In this document: positions 10,968 to 23,400 of the stretch, piece after piece
Numbering within the stretch: position 1 is the stretch's first letter
Layout of the letters: every line of letters starts with the position of its first letter
The notes under the pieces: generated by a model
Database searches by the model: none
Seen by the model: only the letters and a program-made list of their open reading frames with translations
What the model was told of the DNA's origin: nothing
Made by a program: the position numbers and the translations under genes
NCBI GenBank assembly: GCA_965153455.1
Contig: OZ234497.1
Span: forward strand, 10,540,001 to 10,604,000
Length of the DNA stretch: 64,000 nucleotides
Direction of reading: 5' to 3'
Source: Sphagnum compactum
Lineage: Eukaryota; Bryophyta; Sphagnopsida; Sphagnales

Positions 10968-12235
10968 CCGACATCAATGTGGTTACCATGAACAACAAAT
11001 GTGATACGTAATCCTCATGCTAACATAATATAAAAACATAAGAGAATGTAACAAAAAATTATAAAATAATATACAACCTACCCTAATGTTTAGAGTTCTT
11101 ATGGGTTAGCATCCATAATGAAACATGATGGTTTCCAATGTGGTATATGCAAAAGGAGCTTTGTCTGCAAGGCACCCAGCCACTCCACCAAATTTTCACA
11201 TGTTTGTCGCCTTGTGATGACCCAAATGACTTGCACCCATGTGTGATGGAAATCAAATGTCATCAATGATTAAATGGAAAGTGTCGAGTTTTTGTGTAAG
11301 CGCCAAGTGCCCCTCTTGTACTTTTAGTCTAAATAAGTGATATCTTGGAATTGTAGGAAATCATCCCGAGTCATCTACTCATCCGCATTCGTTCGTGCCC
11401 ACCAAATTTCCTTATGCTTGTCATAAATTTGTTTCATGGTGTACCATATAACCTTAATTGCGTCCATATAAACTCTTTCAACTTGTGGGACATGTGTGGA
11501 GCATACATCAACATCGTGATCTGGACCTTGGGTCACATGCACCATGAGAAGGATCTCCATTGGCTCAAGTGTGAATCTGATGGTAAAAAATGATTTCCAC
11601 CACATTTGGCCATGTATAAAGCCTTTTGATGGAAAAGTGGGTCAAACAATTGTGTTATATTGACCTTATGTGATTGGGGTCTCTTTGGTGCTCCCCCGAC
11701 CCATAACCACATTCATGCTTACAAAACATAATTTCCATTTAATCAATTCAAAATACACAAGAATGACTAACCTTAAAACTTGTAAAAATGACCAATGGAA
11801 AACGTTTATAGGTTTTGAAACCACACCAAGTATGTCCAAAGTGATTTTTTATCGTTGAATTTTTTACATTTTCTTGAAGGACAAATTTTTGGATATGTTC
11901 CATTCAACTGAAGTTTACATATCCCTTCGTTCACCTTACAAAAACTTAAAAACACAAACATGTGGGATGTATGCGGTTTCAATTGCCACCTTGTTTTATT
12001 CTCCATGCCTAGACCCATCTTTCCACACCAAGTCCACATTCGAAAAAGGTGATTTTGCGAGGTTTTCGATCTCAATGGATTGGAACAATGGAGTTCACCC
12101 CATGCTTTGAATTGCCGAAAAAATAACCCTGTAGTAGGAATCCTCAACTTGTGGAAACCATTGGAATACCTTCACATAATTGTAATCATATTAATCAACA
12201 AAACCCCTACACCTTACAAATTAACCTTACCATAA
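10968..12235. other. Intergenic DNA, no gene recognised
   Basis: Minus-strand frames at 11375-11605 and 11806-12147 are open but show no recognisable domain. They could be parts of the decayed transposon next door or chance. Confidence 0.45.
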
Positions 12236-13260
12236 CACTACTAAAAAAATGTCAATTTGCGATTACAATTTGTGACTAAAAAACAATGTAATCAACTTTG
12301 CAACTAAAAAATCCCTTAGTTGCATAAGTGAAGTTGCATCGAACCTTTAGTTGCAAATGATAACTTAATGTGATGTTAACACATTTCCCATGGATGAAGT
12401 ATACAATCAACGTACACACTTCCATCTTTTGACTAATGTGTAACATTTGTAACTACTAAACATTCTTTTGTAACTAGTAAATAACCCTATCACTAATTGC
12501 CATTTTTTGGGCAATTTTTTATTATTATTGAAATATTAATATATTTTAGTACATACTCTAATTAGATTTTGACATGTGGCAAAACTTGAAATTTTTAGTA
12601 TATGACATTATATAATATATAATGAGAAAAAATCGACATGTTCCAATTTCAACTATTTACATGATGACATATGGATAAAGGAAAATTTATCATGTGACAC
12701 TTGGAATCATTTTTGATGAAAATTAAATTTTTATTGAAATCTTGATCTCAACCATGCATTATGATTATTCAATTTAGATGTATTTATATTGTGACACATG
12801 GCACAATCAATAGTTGCCACATGGCATATTGATTGAATTTTGGAAAAAATAAATAATTAATTAATTATTTACATAGGTGGGTAGGTAAGTAAAACTATGT
12901 GCATAAAAAAATACCTACCTACTTAAGATACATACCTACTTAAACTATTTACTTACTTACCCACCTAGTTACCTAAGTAGGAAATAAGTTAAATAGGTAG
13001 GAAGGTAAAATAATAGAAAAAAAGGTGAGTTAAAAAGTAACCATGTAAATATTTTTATTTTATTTTATGGTTTGCCTTTAAGGTTAAACTTCTTTGAGCT
13101 CATCCCAAATGGCACATGATTTTTAATGTGAAATCCAAAGAGAAAGCACCTTCTTTATATACTTTGTAAGATGACATTAAAAAACAAAACATATGGGTTA
13201 AACCTTTTAGTTGCAACTTAGTCACAAATTCAATTATAACTAAAATGATTCATCCAAGTT
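12236..13260. mobile_element. CACTA-like terminus and subterminal repeats (remnant)
   Basis: CACTACTAAAAAAATG at 12236 matches the usual start of plant CACTA (En/Spm) elements. It is followed by subterminal-type motifs in both orientations (GTGACTAAAA, GCAACTAAAA, TTAGTTGCA) at 12255-12365 and again at 13196-13260. The opposite CACTA end and a 3-bp duplication were not located, so the extent is a guess. Confidence 0.35.
12876..13020. repeat. TAGG/ACCT-rich simple repeat
   Basis: Runs of GTAGGTAAGTA and its complement TACCTACCTACTTA alternate through this stretch, giving many short inverted repeats. A larger relative lies at 22590-23400. Confidence 0.6.
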
Positions 13261-13337
13261 TTATAATTGTTTTGAGTTTTGTAAATTATACAACTAAATG
13301 TAATAAATAGTTTTGTAAAAAGGTGGGTGGTAAGTAA

Positions 13338-13385
13338 TTAATTATTAGTTAATTAATTAGTTATTAGTTAATTAATTAATTAAGC
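13338..13385. repeat. TTAATTAA-type simple repeat
   Basis: Alternating TTAATTAA and ATTAGTTA units over about 48 bp, ending where the decayed gag-like frame begins. Confidence 0.7.
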
Positions 13386-13970
13386 CACCTCCTTATGATG
13401 TTGTAATGTTGACCGTTTCATCCTTGCAGTCGCAATTTTGAAGTATGATTGCAAACCCGCTCTAAACACAATATTAGAAAATTATATGTGGTTGGTAATT
13501 GAAAAACCATGAGCTAGCTTCTAAATCCGCTCATAGTAAACCTCCACCCTCTCAATCTCCTCCTACTTCATGTTTTTTAGCTCCATGTATGTTTGTATAT
13601 CATTTTGAATCTTTTGATGACGTTTGCAAAATGCTTGTGTAAGCTTCAAAAAAATACTATCAAGAAATTCTGATATGTAATTATGGCACCAATATGATGT
13701 CGTATCTCTTAGCATATAACTAAACGCATTGATGGTATACTCTTCAAAAGTTTCGGCATTTACTTTTTAACTCTAGAATTGAACACTTTGACATGAACAT
13801 CTCCTTCGGCCTCTTTTTTGAAATCAAGATACTTAAGAGTTACCCTGTTTAGCCTAACATAATGGCCATCTTTATGATCAAAAATTGGTGTAGTTACAGC
13901 AATTAGTTCTCAGTATCCTCCTTTTGGATGCACGGCATCTGCACTTCTACACCCTCCAACAGCCATTGAG
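13384..13970 (-). pseudogene. Decayed retrotransposon gag (capsid-like region)
   Basis: Minus-strand reading gives VTLKYLDFKKEAEGDVHVKV, then after a frameshift near 13770 NAETFEEYTINAFSYMLRDT, SYWCHNYISEFLDSIFLKLT, QAFCKRHQKIQND and ERVEVYYERI, and last FRAGLQSYFKIATARMKRST. This is the shape of a retrotrans_gag capsid domain. Two in-frame TAGs sit where Gln is expected. The sequence continues, beyond E1, at 19427: the CTCAT duplication at 13971 marks where E1 split it. Confidence 0.6.
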
Positions 13971-13975
13971 CTCAT

Positions 13976-14366
13976 TATTATAAATTACAAAGGTTATATG
14001 TTTCAAATGTTACAATCATAAAAGTATGGCTTGTAATATCTAACAAGGCTTGAAGCTTCTATGTGCACTCAAAAACCATAAAAGAGAGAATGAAAGACTC
14101 CTCAAAACCAAACCCTTATATACTATCTACTAACCCTAAAGTAGCCGCCACTTAACCCTAACCTAGCCGCCGCCTAACCCTAGCCGCCACCAAACCCTAA
14201 CCCTAGCCGTCACCAAGCCCTAATCCTAGCCGTCGCCAAACCCTAACCCTAGCCGTCACCAAGCCCTCTCAAATCTACCTATGTCTTTGATTACTTGCAA
14301 CACTTATCTACTATCTACCCCACACCATTATTTATGTTTCTAACATCTACATCATAATCTTCAACA
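13976..14366 (-). repeat. E1 3' LTR (family A)
   Basis: Reads TGTTGAAGATTATG at its start on the minus strand. Its outer end is TATTATAAATT on the plus strand, where other copies have TATTGGAAATT. Contains the CCGCC/AACCCTA repeat block at about 14140-14270 and a TATA-like site near 14120. Confidence 0.9.
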
Positions 14367-14377
14367 CTCCCACTTTG

Positions 14378-17300
14378 CAAGTAATCTAAGACACCCAATC
14401 CCATGCTTCTTGTAAGGTTTTGATGCCGCTCTTTTGCCAATGCCTTTGTCAACACATCCACCACCATATCTTGAGTTGGGCAATATTTGAGGCCTATTTC
14501 TCCACTCTCCAACTTCTCTCAAATGAAGTGGTGTTGTATGTCAATGTGCTTTGTGCGAGAGTGGTGGGTAGGGTTCTTTGCAAGTGCAATGCATCCTTGA
14601 TTGTCACACATGATGCTTGTTGCTCCATCTTGCACAAGTCCCACATCCGCCATCAACTTCCTCAACCATATGGCCTCTTTGGTGCATTGACTAGTGGCCA
14701 TGTATTCGACCTCCGTGGTAGACAAAGCAATTGTAGGTTGTCTCTTGCAATTCCATGAGACGGCTCCCACTCCAATAAAGAACACGTACCCCGTGGTGGA
14801 ACGCCGCTCATTTGCATCTCCACCCCAATCGGCATCACAATATGCCCTCAAACTAACAGCCTTGCCTCCAATGCACAATTTTAAGTCCAAAGTGCCCTTC
14901 AAGTACCGCATGATGCGTTTCACCGCCATCCAATGGGAAGGACCAGCTCTTGACATGAATTGACTCACCATGCTCACCGAGAATGCAAGATCCGGCCATG
15001 TGCCCACCATGGCATACATCAATGATCCCACCGCCGCCTTGTATGGAATGCCTTGCATCTCCTGTTGAATGCCTTGAAACTCCTACTCCGTGAGCTTCAA
15101 AAGCTTGGAATTCACATCAAGCGGAGTTCCGATGGGCTTGCACTCCTCCATGTTGAAGCGCTTGAGCACCTCCTCAATGTACTTGCTTTGGCTCATGGTT
15201 ATGGTGCGGTTCGCACGGTCTCTCTCAAACTCCACGCCAAGGCAATAGTGCAACTTTCCAAGATCACTCATCTCAAATTCATCTTCAAGGCTTGACTTCA
15301 ACCACTTCAAAATGCTCACATTGCTTGCTAAGATGATCAAATCATCCACATAGATGATCACCATCAACAAGTACTCACCCGTTTGCTTGACGTACAAAGA
15401 ATGGTCCGCTTGGCTCCTAGAAAAGCCTTCGTGGGTGAAGAACATGTCAATGCGTTGGTACCATGCTCTCGGTGATTGCTTGAGCCCGTACAAGGACTTC
15501 TTCAACTTACACACGAGGTGCTCTTTGCCATCTTACACAAATCCTTGCGGTTGGTCCATGTAGATGTCCTCCTCCAATTCCCCATTCAAGAATGCGGTCT
15601 TCACGTCCATTTGGTGGATCTCCAAGTCCATGGCGGCTCCAATTGCAAGCATGCATCTAATGGTGGTGAACTTGGCCACCGGGGCAAATGTCTCATTGAA
15701 GTCCACACCCTCAACTTGAGAGTACCCCTTGGCCACCAACCTTGCCTTGTGCCTCACGACATGGCCCGATGCATCCCTTTTTGTGCGAAACACCCACTTG
15801 TATCCCACACTCTTGCGATCCTTTGGAAGAGGCACCAACTCCCACGTGCCATTGGCCATGAGTGAGCCATACTCCTCTTGCATGGCCGCCTCCCACTTGC
15901 TTGCATCCTCCGAACGCATTGCATCACACAAATTCGAAGGATCATCAAGACAAGCAACATTAGCACGTTCCACATCTTGTTGGGGTAAGATGTGGTTCTT
16001 CCACCATTCTCCAAGCAGTCGCCGCTCCCTCAAGGGGTACCTACGTTCCTTCGAGGGCTACCCCTCTTGTTCACCACTTGTGCTTGCATCTTTAGATGGT
16101 GTTGAAGGTGTTGATGAACACCCTGGGGTTGGCAGTGCCTCTTGATTGCTTAGATCTTTTTTGGCATCAGTTGCGCCCTCATCATCATCCATACAGGGCG
16201 ATTTGGAAGATGTGTCCACAATCACCACATTAGGGGTCTCATTTCTCCCACTTGGACGCATTTCCAAATCATTGTCGACACTAGTGCTATCCTCCATGAA
16301 CTCAACATCCCTACACTCGATGATCTTCTTGGATTGCACACACATGAGCCTATATGCCTTGGTGCCTTCACAATACCCAAGAAACAAGCATTTTGTACCC
16401 TTTGCATCAAGCTTACCCCTCCTCGTCTGGCACCATGGCATACGCAATGCATCTAAACACACGCATGTGTGAAATGCAAGGCTTTCTCCCACTCCACGCT
16501 TCCTCAGGTGTGATGAACGACAATGCCCTTGATGGACATCGATTCCTTGTGTAGGCCGCATTCACCACTGCTTCCGCCCAAAGTGACTTCTTGAGGTTTT
16601 GAGCATGAAGCATGCTCCTCGCCATCTCCACAAGGGTGCGGATTGCACATTCCGCCACTCCGTTTTGTTGAGGCCTATACGGTGTGGAGGTTTGCTTCTC
16701 AATGCCGTGTGCCTTCAAGAAGGGCTTGAATTCCTTAGAAATGTACTCCCCTCCATTGTCCGACCGAAACACGTTGATCTTGTGCTCCGATTGTGTCTCC
16801 ACAAGTGCCTTGAATTCCTTGAACTTCTCCAAGCACTCCCCTTTGGACTTCAACAAGTACACCCACACCTTCCTTGAAAAGTCGTCAATGTATGTCACAA
16901 AGTACCTTGCACCACCCAAGGATGTGGTCCTCATGGGGCCACATATGTCCGAATGCACAATCTCCAAGGGCTTGGTGGCACGCATCCCTCCATCGCTTGG
17001 AAATGGTTTGCGATGTTGTTTTCCCTCAATGCACCCTTCACAAACAAATGAAGATGTAGGGCAAGGCATGTTTCCAAGGTTCATACCACTCACCATGTTT
17101 TGGAGCGCATGCACACCTTTGACGTTCAAATGACCGAGGCGACGATGCCAAAGCTCCAATGCACCATCAATTGTTGAAGTTAGCGCCATGTTGGCCACAT
17201 GCACCTCACACACCTTGGTGAAGGTCACTTGATACAAGTTACCTTCGCGTAGCGCTATTGCAATCACCTCTCCATCAAATGCCCTCACAATGCACTCAGT

Positions 17301-18394
17301 CATGTTGAATTGCACTTTGCACCCACTTGACAAGATTTTGCTCACCAAAAGCAAGTTGGCATGCAATTTTGGCACATGGAGCACGTCCTTGATTCTAATC
17401 TTCTTGGTTCGCCCTTTCACCATCACTTCCACAAGGATGGACCCCATTCCAATTGCCTCAACAATGTTATCATCACCCATATGCACGTTGTGTGTTGGAA
17501 TTACCTCATATGTGTCAAATGCGGCTCTATGAGAGGTCATATGCTTGGTGGCTCCCGAATCCATGATCCACTTGCATATGGCCTTGCAATGGTCTCCATC
17601 CTTTGTTGCAAAGGAATAGTCATCATCCTCCTTGGCTTTGTTGGCATTCTCCGTCTCCTTGTTGTTGTTCTTGGCCTTGAAGCAAAATCGTGCAATGTGG
17701 CCCGGTTTACCACAATAGTAGCATGTCTTGGTGTCTTTGCGTGTAGATGTGGTCCCTCCTCTTCCTTGCGTTGACACCATCGCTGCATCGTCACCTTGCG
17801 GCTCCTTCTCCCTCCTCTTGGACACTTCATGCATCAATCGTGCGGTCACAAACTCCATGGTGAGGTTTTGCATGGGCAAGGTCTCCAAGGCGGTATTAGG
17901 TACTCGTAGGAGGGTGGCAAGCTCTCAAGCAAGGTCATCACAACATCCTCATCCCTCACGGGCACCTCCAAACAAGCAAGTTGATCCGCAAGCGCGTTGA
18001 CCTTGTTAATGTGGTCTAAAAGGTCCTCTCCCTCTTGCATCTTGCACGTGAAGAACTTGCGGCGAATGAAGAGGATGTTGGACAAGCTCTACGTTTCGTG
18101 GATGTTGCAAAGTGTCTTCCATGCCTCCACGGGTCCCTTGCACCTCTTGATGTGGTGAAGTTGACTATCCACCAAGTTGATGCCAATGGTGGACATGGCC
18201 TTCTTCGCGCGCCGTTGGTACTCCTTGATGACTTTGGGGTCCGCATTGGATGGTGGAGCCTCGTCGGACCCATCGACAATCTCCCAAAGGTCCATGGAGG
18301 CCAACACCATCTCCATCTTGAACTTCCAAAGGTTGAAGTTCTCCCCATTGAACTTGTCAATGACTTTAGCACTCTCACCCTCAAACGATGCCAT
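14378..18394 (-). pseudogene. E1 gag-pol polyprotein, family A copia (multiply broken)
   Basis: Gag begins at MASFEGES (18394). Zinc knuckle CYYCGKPGHIARFC, protease DSGAT, the HRRLGHL and CEGC pair, integrase HSD and RSDNGGEY, RT YVDD near 15350, and RNase H YCDADWGGD with STTEVEYM are all readable. Breaks: TAG at 18089-18091; frameshift near 17890; 2-bp loss near 16415; TAG at 16058; TAA at 15533; TAG at 15083; TGA at 14519. Three stops are explained by C-to-T change when compared with E2 or with the conserved HHFIRER motif. The last frame runs through the polypurine tract into the LTR. Confidence 0.9.
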
Positions 18395-18424
18395 TTTGCA
18401 CTCAAATCCGACCTCTCTACCCAC

Positions 18425-19002
18425 TTATGTGCTCAATGAGCACTCAACCAAATGCTAATTAGTACTTAATGAGCACTCTTACATGCAATTGCCTCAATGC
18501 ACTCTCAAATGTGCTTCAATCACTCAAATACACACGAATGCACCTCATAAACACACTCTAGTCCCTAGAAAGCTCAATTGTGTACGAATGCACCTGCAAT
18601 CACAAAATTTAGACCTTAATGGCTCCCACTTGCATCAATGCCCTCCTCAAACACTCAAAATGCACTCAACCAACTCAAATCAAGTGCTCTATGAATCAAA
18701 CGTGCACAAATACACCTCAATGACTCAAATCAAGACTTACAATGTTGGAATGTGCACACATGCACATCTAATGCTTCCAAATACCTCCAAATAGCAACAA
18801 TCAAGCACTTGTGCACCTCTAAACTCCAAATGGTCTCCAAAACCTCAAAGCTCCTCCAAAGCTCTTCAAAACTCCTCCAAGGCTCTAAAAGCGCCTCCAA
18901 ATCCCTCAAAAAAGCAAACTTGCACATCCAACACACACAAACCCTCAAGATCTCTCTCAATGTACACAAGCAATCAAACCTCTAATCGTGCAACTCGCAT
19001 GT
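18425..19002 (-). other. E1 untranslated leader
   Basis: Lies between primer site and gag. On the plus strand it is rich in CTCAAATGCAC-, CACTCAAT- and CTCCAAA-type phrases, i.e. internally repetitive without a gene. It has no sequence similarity by eye to the family B leader. Confidence 0.7.
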
Positions 19003-19016
19003 GTGGGCCCATAACC
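19003..19016 (-). promoter_or_regulatory. E1 primer-binding site (half-tRNA type)
   Basis: Minus strand GGTTATGGGCCCAC directly abuts the 5' LTR. Its complement GTGGGCCCATAACC matches the anticodon stem-loop of plant initiator tRNA-Met, not the tRNA 3' end. Confidence 0.75.
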
Positions 19017-19421
19017 TATTGGAAATTACAAAGGTTATATGCTTCAAATGTTACAATCATATAACTATGGGTTGTAATATCTAACAAGGCTTGAAGCTTC
19101 TATGTGCACTCAAAAACCATAAAAGAGAAAATGAAAGACTCCTCAAAACCAAACCCTTATATACTATCTACTAACCCTAAAGTAGCCGCCACTTAACCCT
19201 AACCTAGTCGCCGCCTAACCCTAGCCGCCACCAAACCCTAACCCTAGCCGTCACCAAGCCCTAATCCTAGCCGCCGCCAAACCCTAACCCTAGCCATCAC
19301 CAAGCCCTCTCAAATCTACCTATGTCTTTGATTGCTTGCAACACTTATCTACCACATTGTTTCTACTATCTACCCCACACCATTATCTATGTTTCTAACA
19401 TCTACATCATAATCTTCAACA
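19017..19421 (-). repeat. E1 5' LTR (family A)
   Basis: 405 bp, TG start and TA end on the minus strand. Like the 3' LTR it has a CCGCC/AACCCTA block (about 19185-19310); it has 14 bp more than the 3' copy near 19350. Confidence 0.9.
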
Positions 19422-19426
19422 CTCAT

Positions 19427-20870
19427 CAGTGGTCTATTTGTTATCATGTTCAAATGAATAGTTTCTATCGAATTAGTAAACACCATTTGAGGTATGGCAT
19501 TAACTTCAGTAGTAGTTGCTAGTAGTGCCGAACTTCGACTCAAATTCCTTACTACCAAGATTCCACCTGATCCACTACCCAATTTTGTTGTAGATCCAAT
19601 TAGTACTTCCCTTCTGACAACATCTATGTTGAATGCAACAACCGTTTCCAGTCCTATGGTTGTTATACCTACACCAAGTGATTGACCTACTCTAGCATGT
19701 TGTTTTGGGGTTTCAACAACTGTCGCTTCTAACACTATTAATGGAGTTATGTTGACGCGAGATTTATGATGTTCCATTTTGTGGTTACCCATTAGTATCC
19801 ACTGTGATGCCATATGTCAATGTGAATACCCCTCCAATTCTCTCCTCTTGGTCTGAATAGATGAACGAATTTGTCATCTCTATGGTCCCAATTGGCTTCC
19901 CAACTCCAAGACTCTCAATTTGTTCTAGACTACAGGAATTCCTAATTCCTGTTCCCGTGGTTGATCTATTACTACTCCTGTCGCACTCTATAACTCCACA
20001 TGCCTAACCATACTTCCACTAATGTGAAAAGGCACAAAAGGACAATCCTTGATTGCATGTCCTTTCTCACAAAATGCACAGACCCTTGAAAGTAATATGA
20101 TCATCTCCAAATCCATATATTCATGATCCTGTGTTTCAATTGTGTGCCTTATTTGATCCAACTCTAGATTCCCTTAATAAGAGTATGACTACGGTATTTC
20201 ATTCAACGCATTCACTTATGCTTTTACACATTCAAATGATCTTGGGTAATTTTTTTCAATCTCGTTAAACACATCAACATTGGTGTTTTCATCCACCTCC
20301 TAGTGTTCCATTGGTTCATAGTAATCTAGAGATGTAGATTGATATACAAACCTGGGTTGTACACCTCCTGTAACATCCCTCCCTTGACTAATCACTAACT
20401 CTGGACTTGAGATTTCCTACGATTGTCCAAGTACTATAAAAGTCCCTTCTTCGTCGTGATCTCTATGACTCTGAACCACAGATTGTGGCTGAAAAGTATA
20501 CTACATCCGTTCATTCAGATGAGTAGTTGACTGCATCTTTCTCCAAGGATATTGTTGTTTGGAATTGTGCCTTCTTTGAAGACCCCCAGTCCATACATCT
20601 TGCCGTACCATTTCTTGTGGTAGAAATGACTTGTACCTCACATGCCTTTCCTTTGTTCTTAGCACTCGTCTATCCAACATTAGATTCCAATATGGGGTTT
20701 CTATAAGCCATGCATCCTCCTCTCCATTTTCAATATTGTCTTCTGTCTAATGTTCAATAACTTGTCGATTTGCCTAAGTTCAATTGTTGTTGTAAACTCT
20801 GGGTCACCATCTGATTCATCTTGTTCATAATTTTTCATCTTCAAAGTCTGTAGATCACTCTACAATCCTT
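19427..20870 (-). pseudogene. Decayed retroelement-like coding region continuing from 13970
   Basis: Minus-strand pieces from high to low coordinate: MKNYEQDESDGDPEFTTTIE; DRRVLRTKERHVRYKSFLPQ; VDENTNVDVFNEIEKNYPRS; VCAFCEKGHAIKDCPFVPF near 20033-20090, a zinc-knuckle-like C-x2-C-x3-H-x4-C; then an open frame 19813-19427 ending in NRPLMS, which continues across E1 into SMAVGG at 13970. Many stops and shifts. A knuckle ahead of the capsid-like part is unusual, so this may not be a simple gag. Confidence 0.5.
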
Positions 20871-22589
20871 ATGGTGTCAACCACGTAGACTTTTAATACA
20901 TTTTAATAGACCACTTAAAATTTTGAATTGAACAAAAAAAACACTACTCATCTGGACACTCTCATCTATGGTATACAACAAAATTTGTAGAAAACCTTCC
21001 CATTACTGAAAGAAAAACAGAAAAGAAAATTTCCCCACAAGATGGTCGCCAATTGGTAAAAGTGAAAATTAAATTCATGTACAATATTTCACACTACTGT
21101 AACAATAGATTTGCATTTCACATGCATATGTTCACTATTTCTATCTTAAGTATCAACAAACGTAACACTACAATTCAATCCCACATTCATATTCATAGTT
21201 ATTGAATATAGCCAAAATCTGCATTTAGAATACATTGTAAAAAACTCCGAAAACAAGAATACAATTCATTTCATCATAATCTAGTACTATAAAAAATTCA
21301 CACAAAAGCTGAACATAGAATTCACTGTAAAAGTCTGTGCTTCTCTATACTATTAAGAACATTAATCCCAATTACTGCATAATCCCAGGTTTTGTTGAAA
21401 AAAATCTTAAAACAACATTTAAAATCTGTGCTATATCAAAACATAGTCTATGGTTTTCTACTGCAAGTACTTCCAACTCTTTTTATTCTTCTTTAAAAAA
21501 ACTCTTTGTCTCATCTTCTTCTCCTTCTTTTGTTCCCTAGAAGTCTCCTCATTTTGAACCATCCCAAGTAACATCAATATGATCCAAAACAACAAGAATT
21601 CAAAATTCAAACTAACAAAGTTTTTTGATTAGTCCCTATCCTAACTACCTTATTCATCCCAAATCACATACTCAGTTTACCCCCTTACACATCAAACCAT
21701 TGGAAAACAATTGATCAACATCACATGAAGGTTTAGCGTCAATTAGTTGCACAACGCCTTCACAATCAAAAGCAAATCAAAAGATCTTCATGTTGATCAA
21801 TAAACATTCAACATCATGGTTCTACACCACATCAAACACAAACATTTTGCAATTTGCTTCTTGAAACTCTCATTGTGTAATGCCTTTGCTAATAGCTATT
21901 GAAAGACACTAGGTATCGAGTAAAGCTTTAGCTTGACATTTTCACTTTGCAAGAACATAATGAAACACCAAACAACAAAACTTAGCCCTATAGTGTGTTG
22001 ATTCAAATAGTCTACATGAACAAGACCCTTGAACCCTACAAACTGACACATGTAGCTATGATGTCATCATCTACTGCCTAAAAAATATTTGTGAAAATAA
22101 AAATTTGCATAAAATATTCATGGTGATCTTAGAGTATCCCCTAGATTACAATGTTGTGAAAAAAGTTTTTGTATTTTGCAAAGATGTAGTAATGAAGGAC
22201 TTTGCCATTTTCATCAATTTTTGACCTATGTAAAAGACCATAGATATGATATGCAAATGACTTGCAAATGCCTATTTTGAATTATTAACCATATTTTTGA
22301 GTTTTGGAAAGCAAATGAAGTTATTTTATAAGAAACACAATATATAGTGATGCCATTTATACCTCTGTGTATTGTCACCCTGTAATTTGTAAACAGGACA
22401 AAGTCCCCCATTCAATGTAATTAATTTTGTTTCAAATAATTTTAAGATTATATCACACTAAATTGTATAATAATCACATATATGAGTCCTTTGTCATAGG
22501 ATTCAATAACAATTCGATTTGGGACAAATTTTAATTTATAGAGGTGCCCCAAAAAATAAATTTGCGACGCAAAAAGTGATCCATTCTAG
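20871..22589. other. AT-rich intergenic DNA, no gene recognised
   Basis: Only short frames without domains; nothing repeat-like stands out by eye. Confidence 0.55.
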
Positions 22590-23400
22590 CTTGCAAATAC
22601 CCACCTACCTAATAGGCTTAGGTTAGGCTACGTACCTACCTAGTATGCCTAGGTTAGGCTAACATAGGCTTCCTAAGTTTTGTACCTACCTAGGTAGTCT
22701 AAGTTAGGTTACATACCTATTTAGTACTTGCCTAGGTTAGCCTAACCTAGGCTACTTAAGCTATGTATCTACCTATGTAGCCTAGGTTAGGCTACATACC
22801 TACCTAAATAGCCTAGGTTATGCTACCTACCATGTGGCCTAGGTGGCCTAACCTAGGCTACATACGTACCTAGTAGGCTTAAGTGGCTTAGGTTAAGCTA
22901 CTTACCTTGTAGGCCTAAAAGCCTATGTTATGTACTTAACTACCAAGTAAACTTCGATAACCTAGGTTAAACTACCTTATATCTAGTATGCCTAGGTGGC
23001 CTAAGCTACTTACCTAAGAAGTAGGATAGGCTACCTACCTACTAAGGCTAGGTGGCCTATGTTATTTACCTAATAGGCCTAGACTACATACCTATAATAA
23101 ACCTAGGCTAATAGGCTACCTACATGGCTAATAGGTCTACCTAATAAGCCTAGGTCACCTAGGATACCTATGTAGAAAGCTTACACTACCTAGTTATAGG
23201 CTACTCAATAGTTATAGGCTACATCCTAGGTAACCTACTAGATAGGTTTAGGCTAGGCTACTAGTTAGGTTATTATTTAACAAATATCTTACTAACCTAT
23301 TAATTATGTTAGGCTAAAGAAGCAGTCTAGGCCTAGCTTAACCTACTAGTTATGTTAGGTTAAGTAGGTAGCTTAGGCTTAACAAGTAAGCTAAGTCATC
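22590..23400. repeat. CCTAGG/ACCTACCT-rich degenerate repeat block
   Basis: About 800 bp built almost wholly from variants of CCTAGGTTAGGCTAC, ATACCTACCTAG and TAGGCTAAC, on both strands and with irregular spacing. Dense CCTAGG palindromes make it strongly self-complementary. Not a clean tandem array. Confidence 0.75.

Larger units (their letters stand above)
13976..19421 (-). mobile_element. E1: complete but inactive Ty1/copia element, family A
   Basis: Bounded by LTRs of 391 and 405 bp and by the 5-bp duplication CTCAT (13971-13975 and 19422-19426). Order on the minus strand: 5' LTR 19017-19421, primer site 19003-19016, leader, gag-protease-integrase-RT-RNase H, polypurine tract about 14367-14376, 3' LTR 13976-14366. 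It is inserted in a decayed gag-like region. One of the main LTR differences is a 14-bp indel. In-frame stops and frameshifts make it non-autonomous. Confidence 0.93.
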
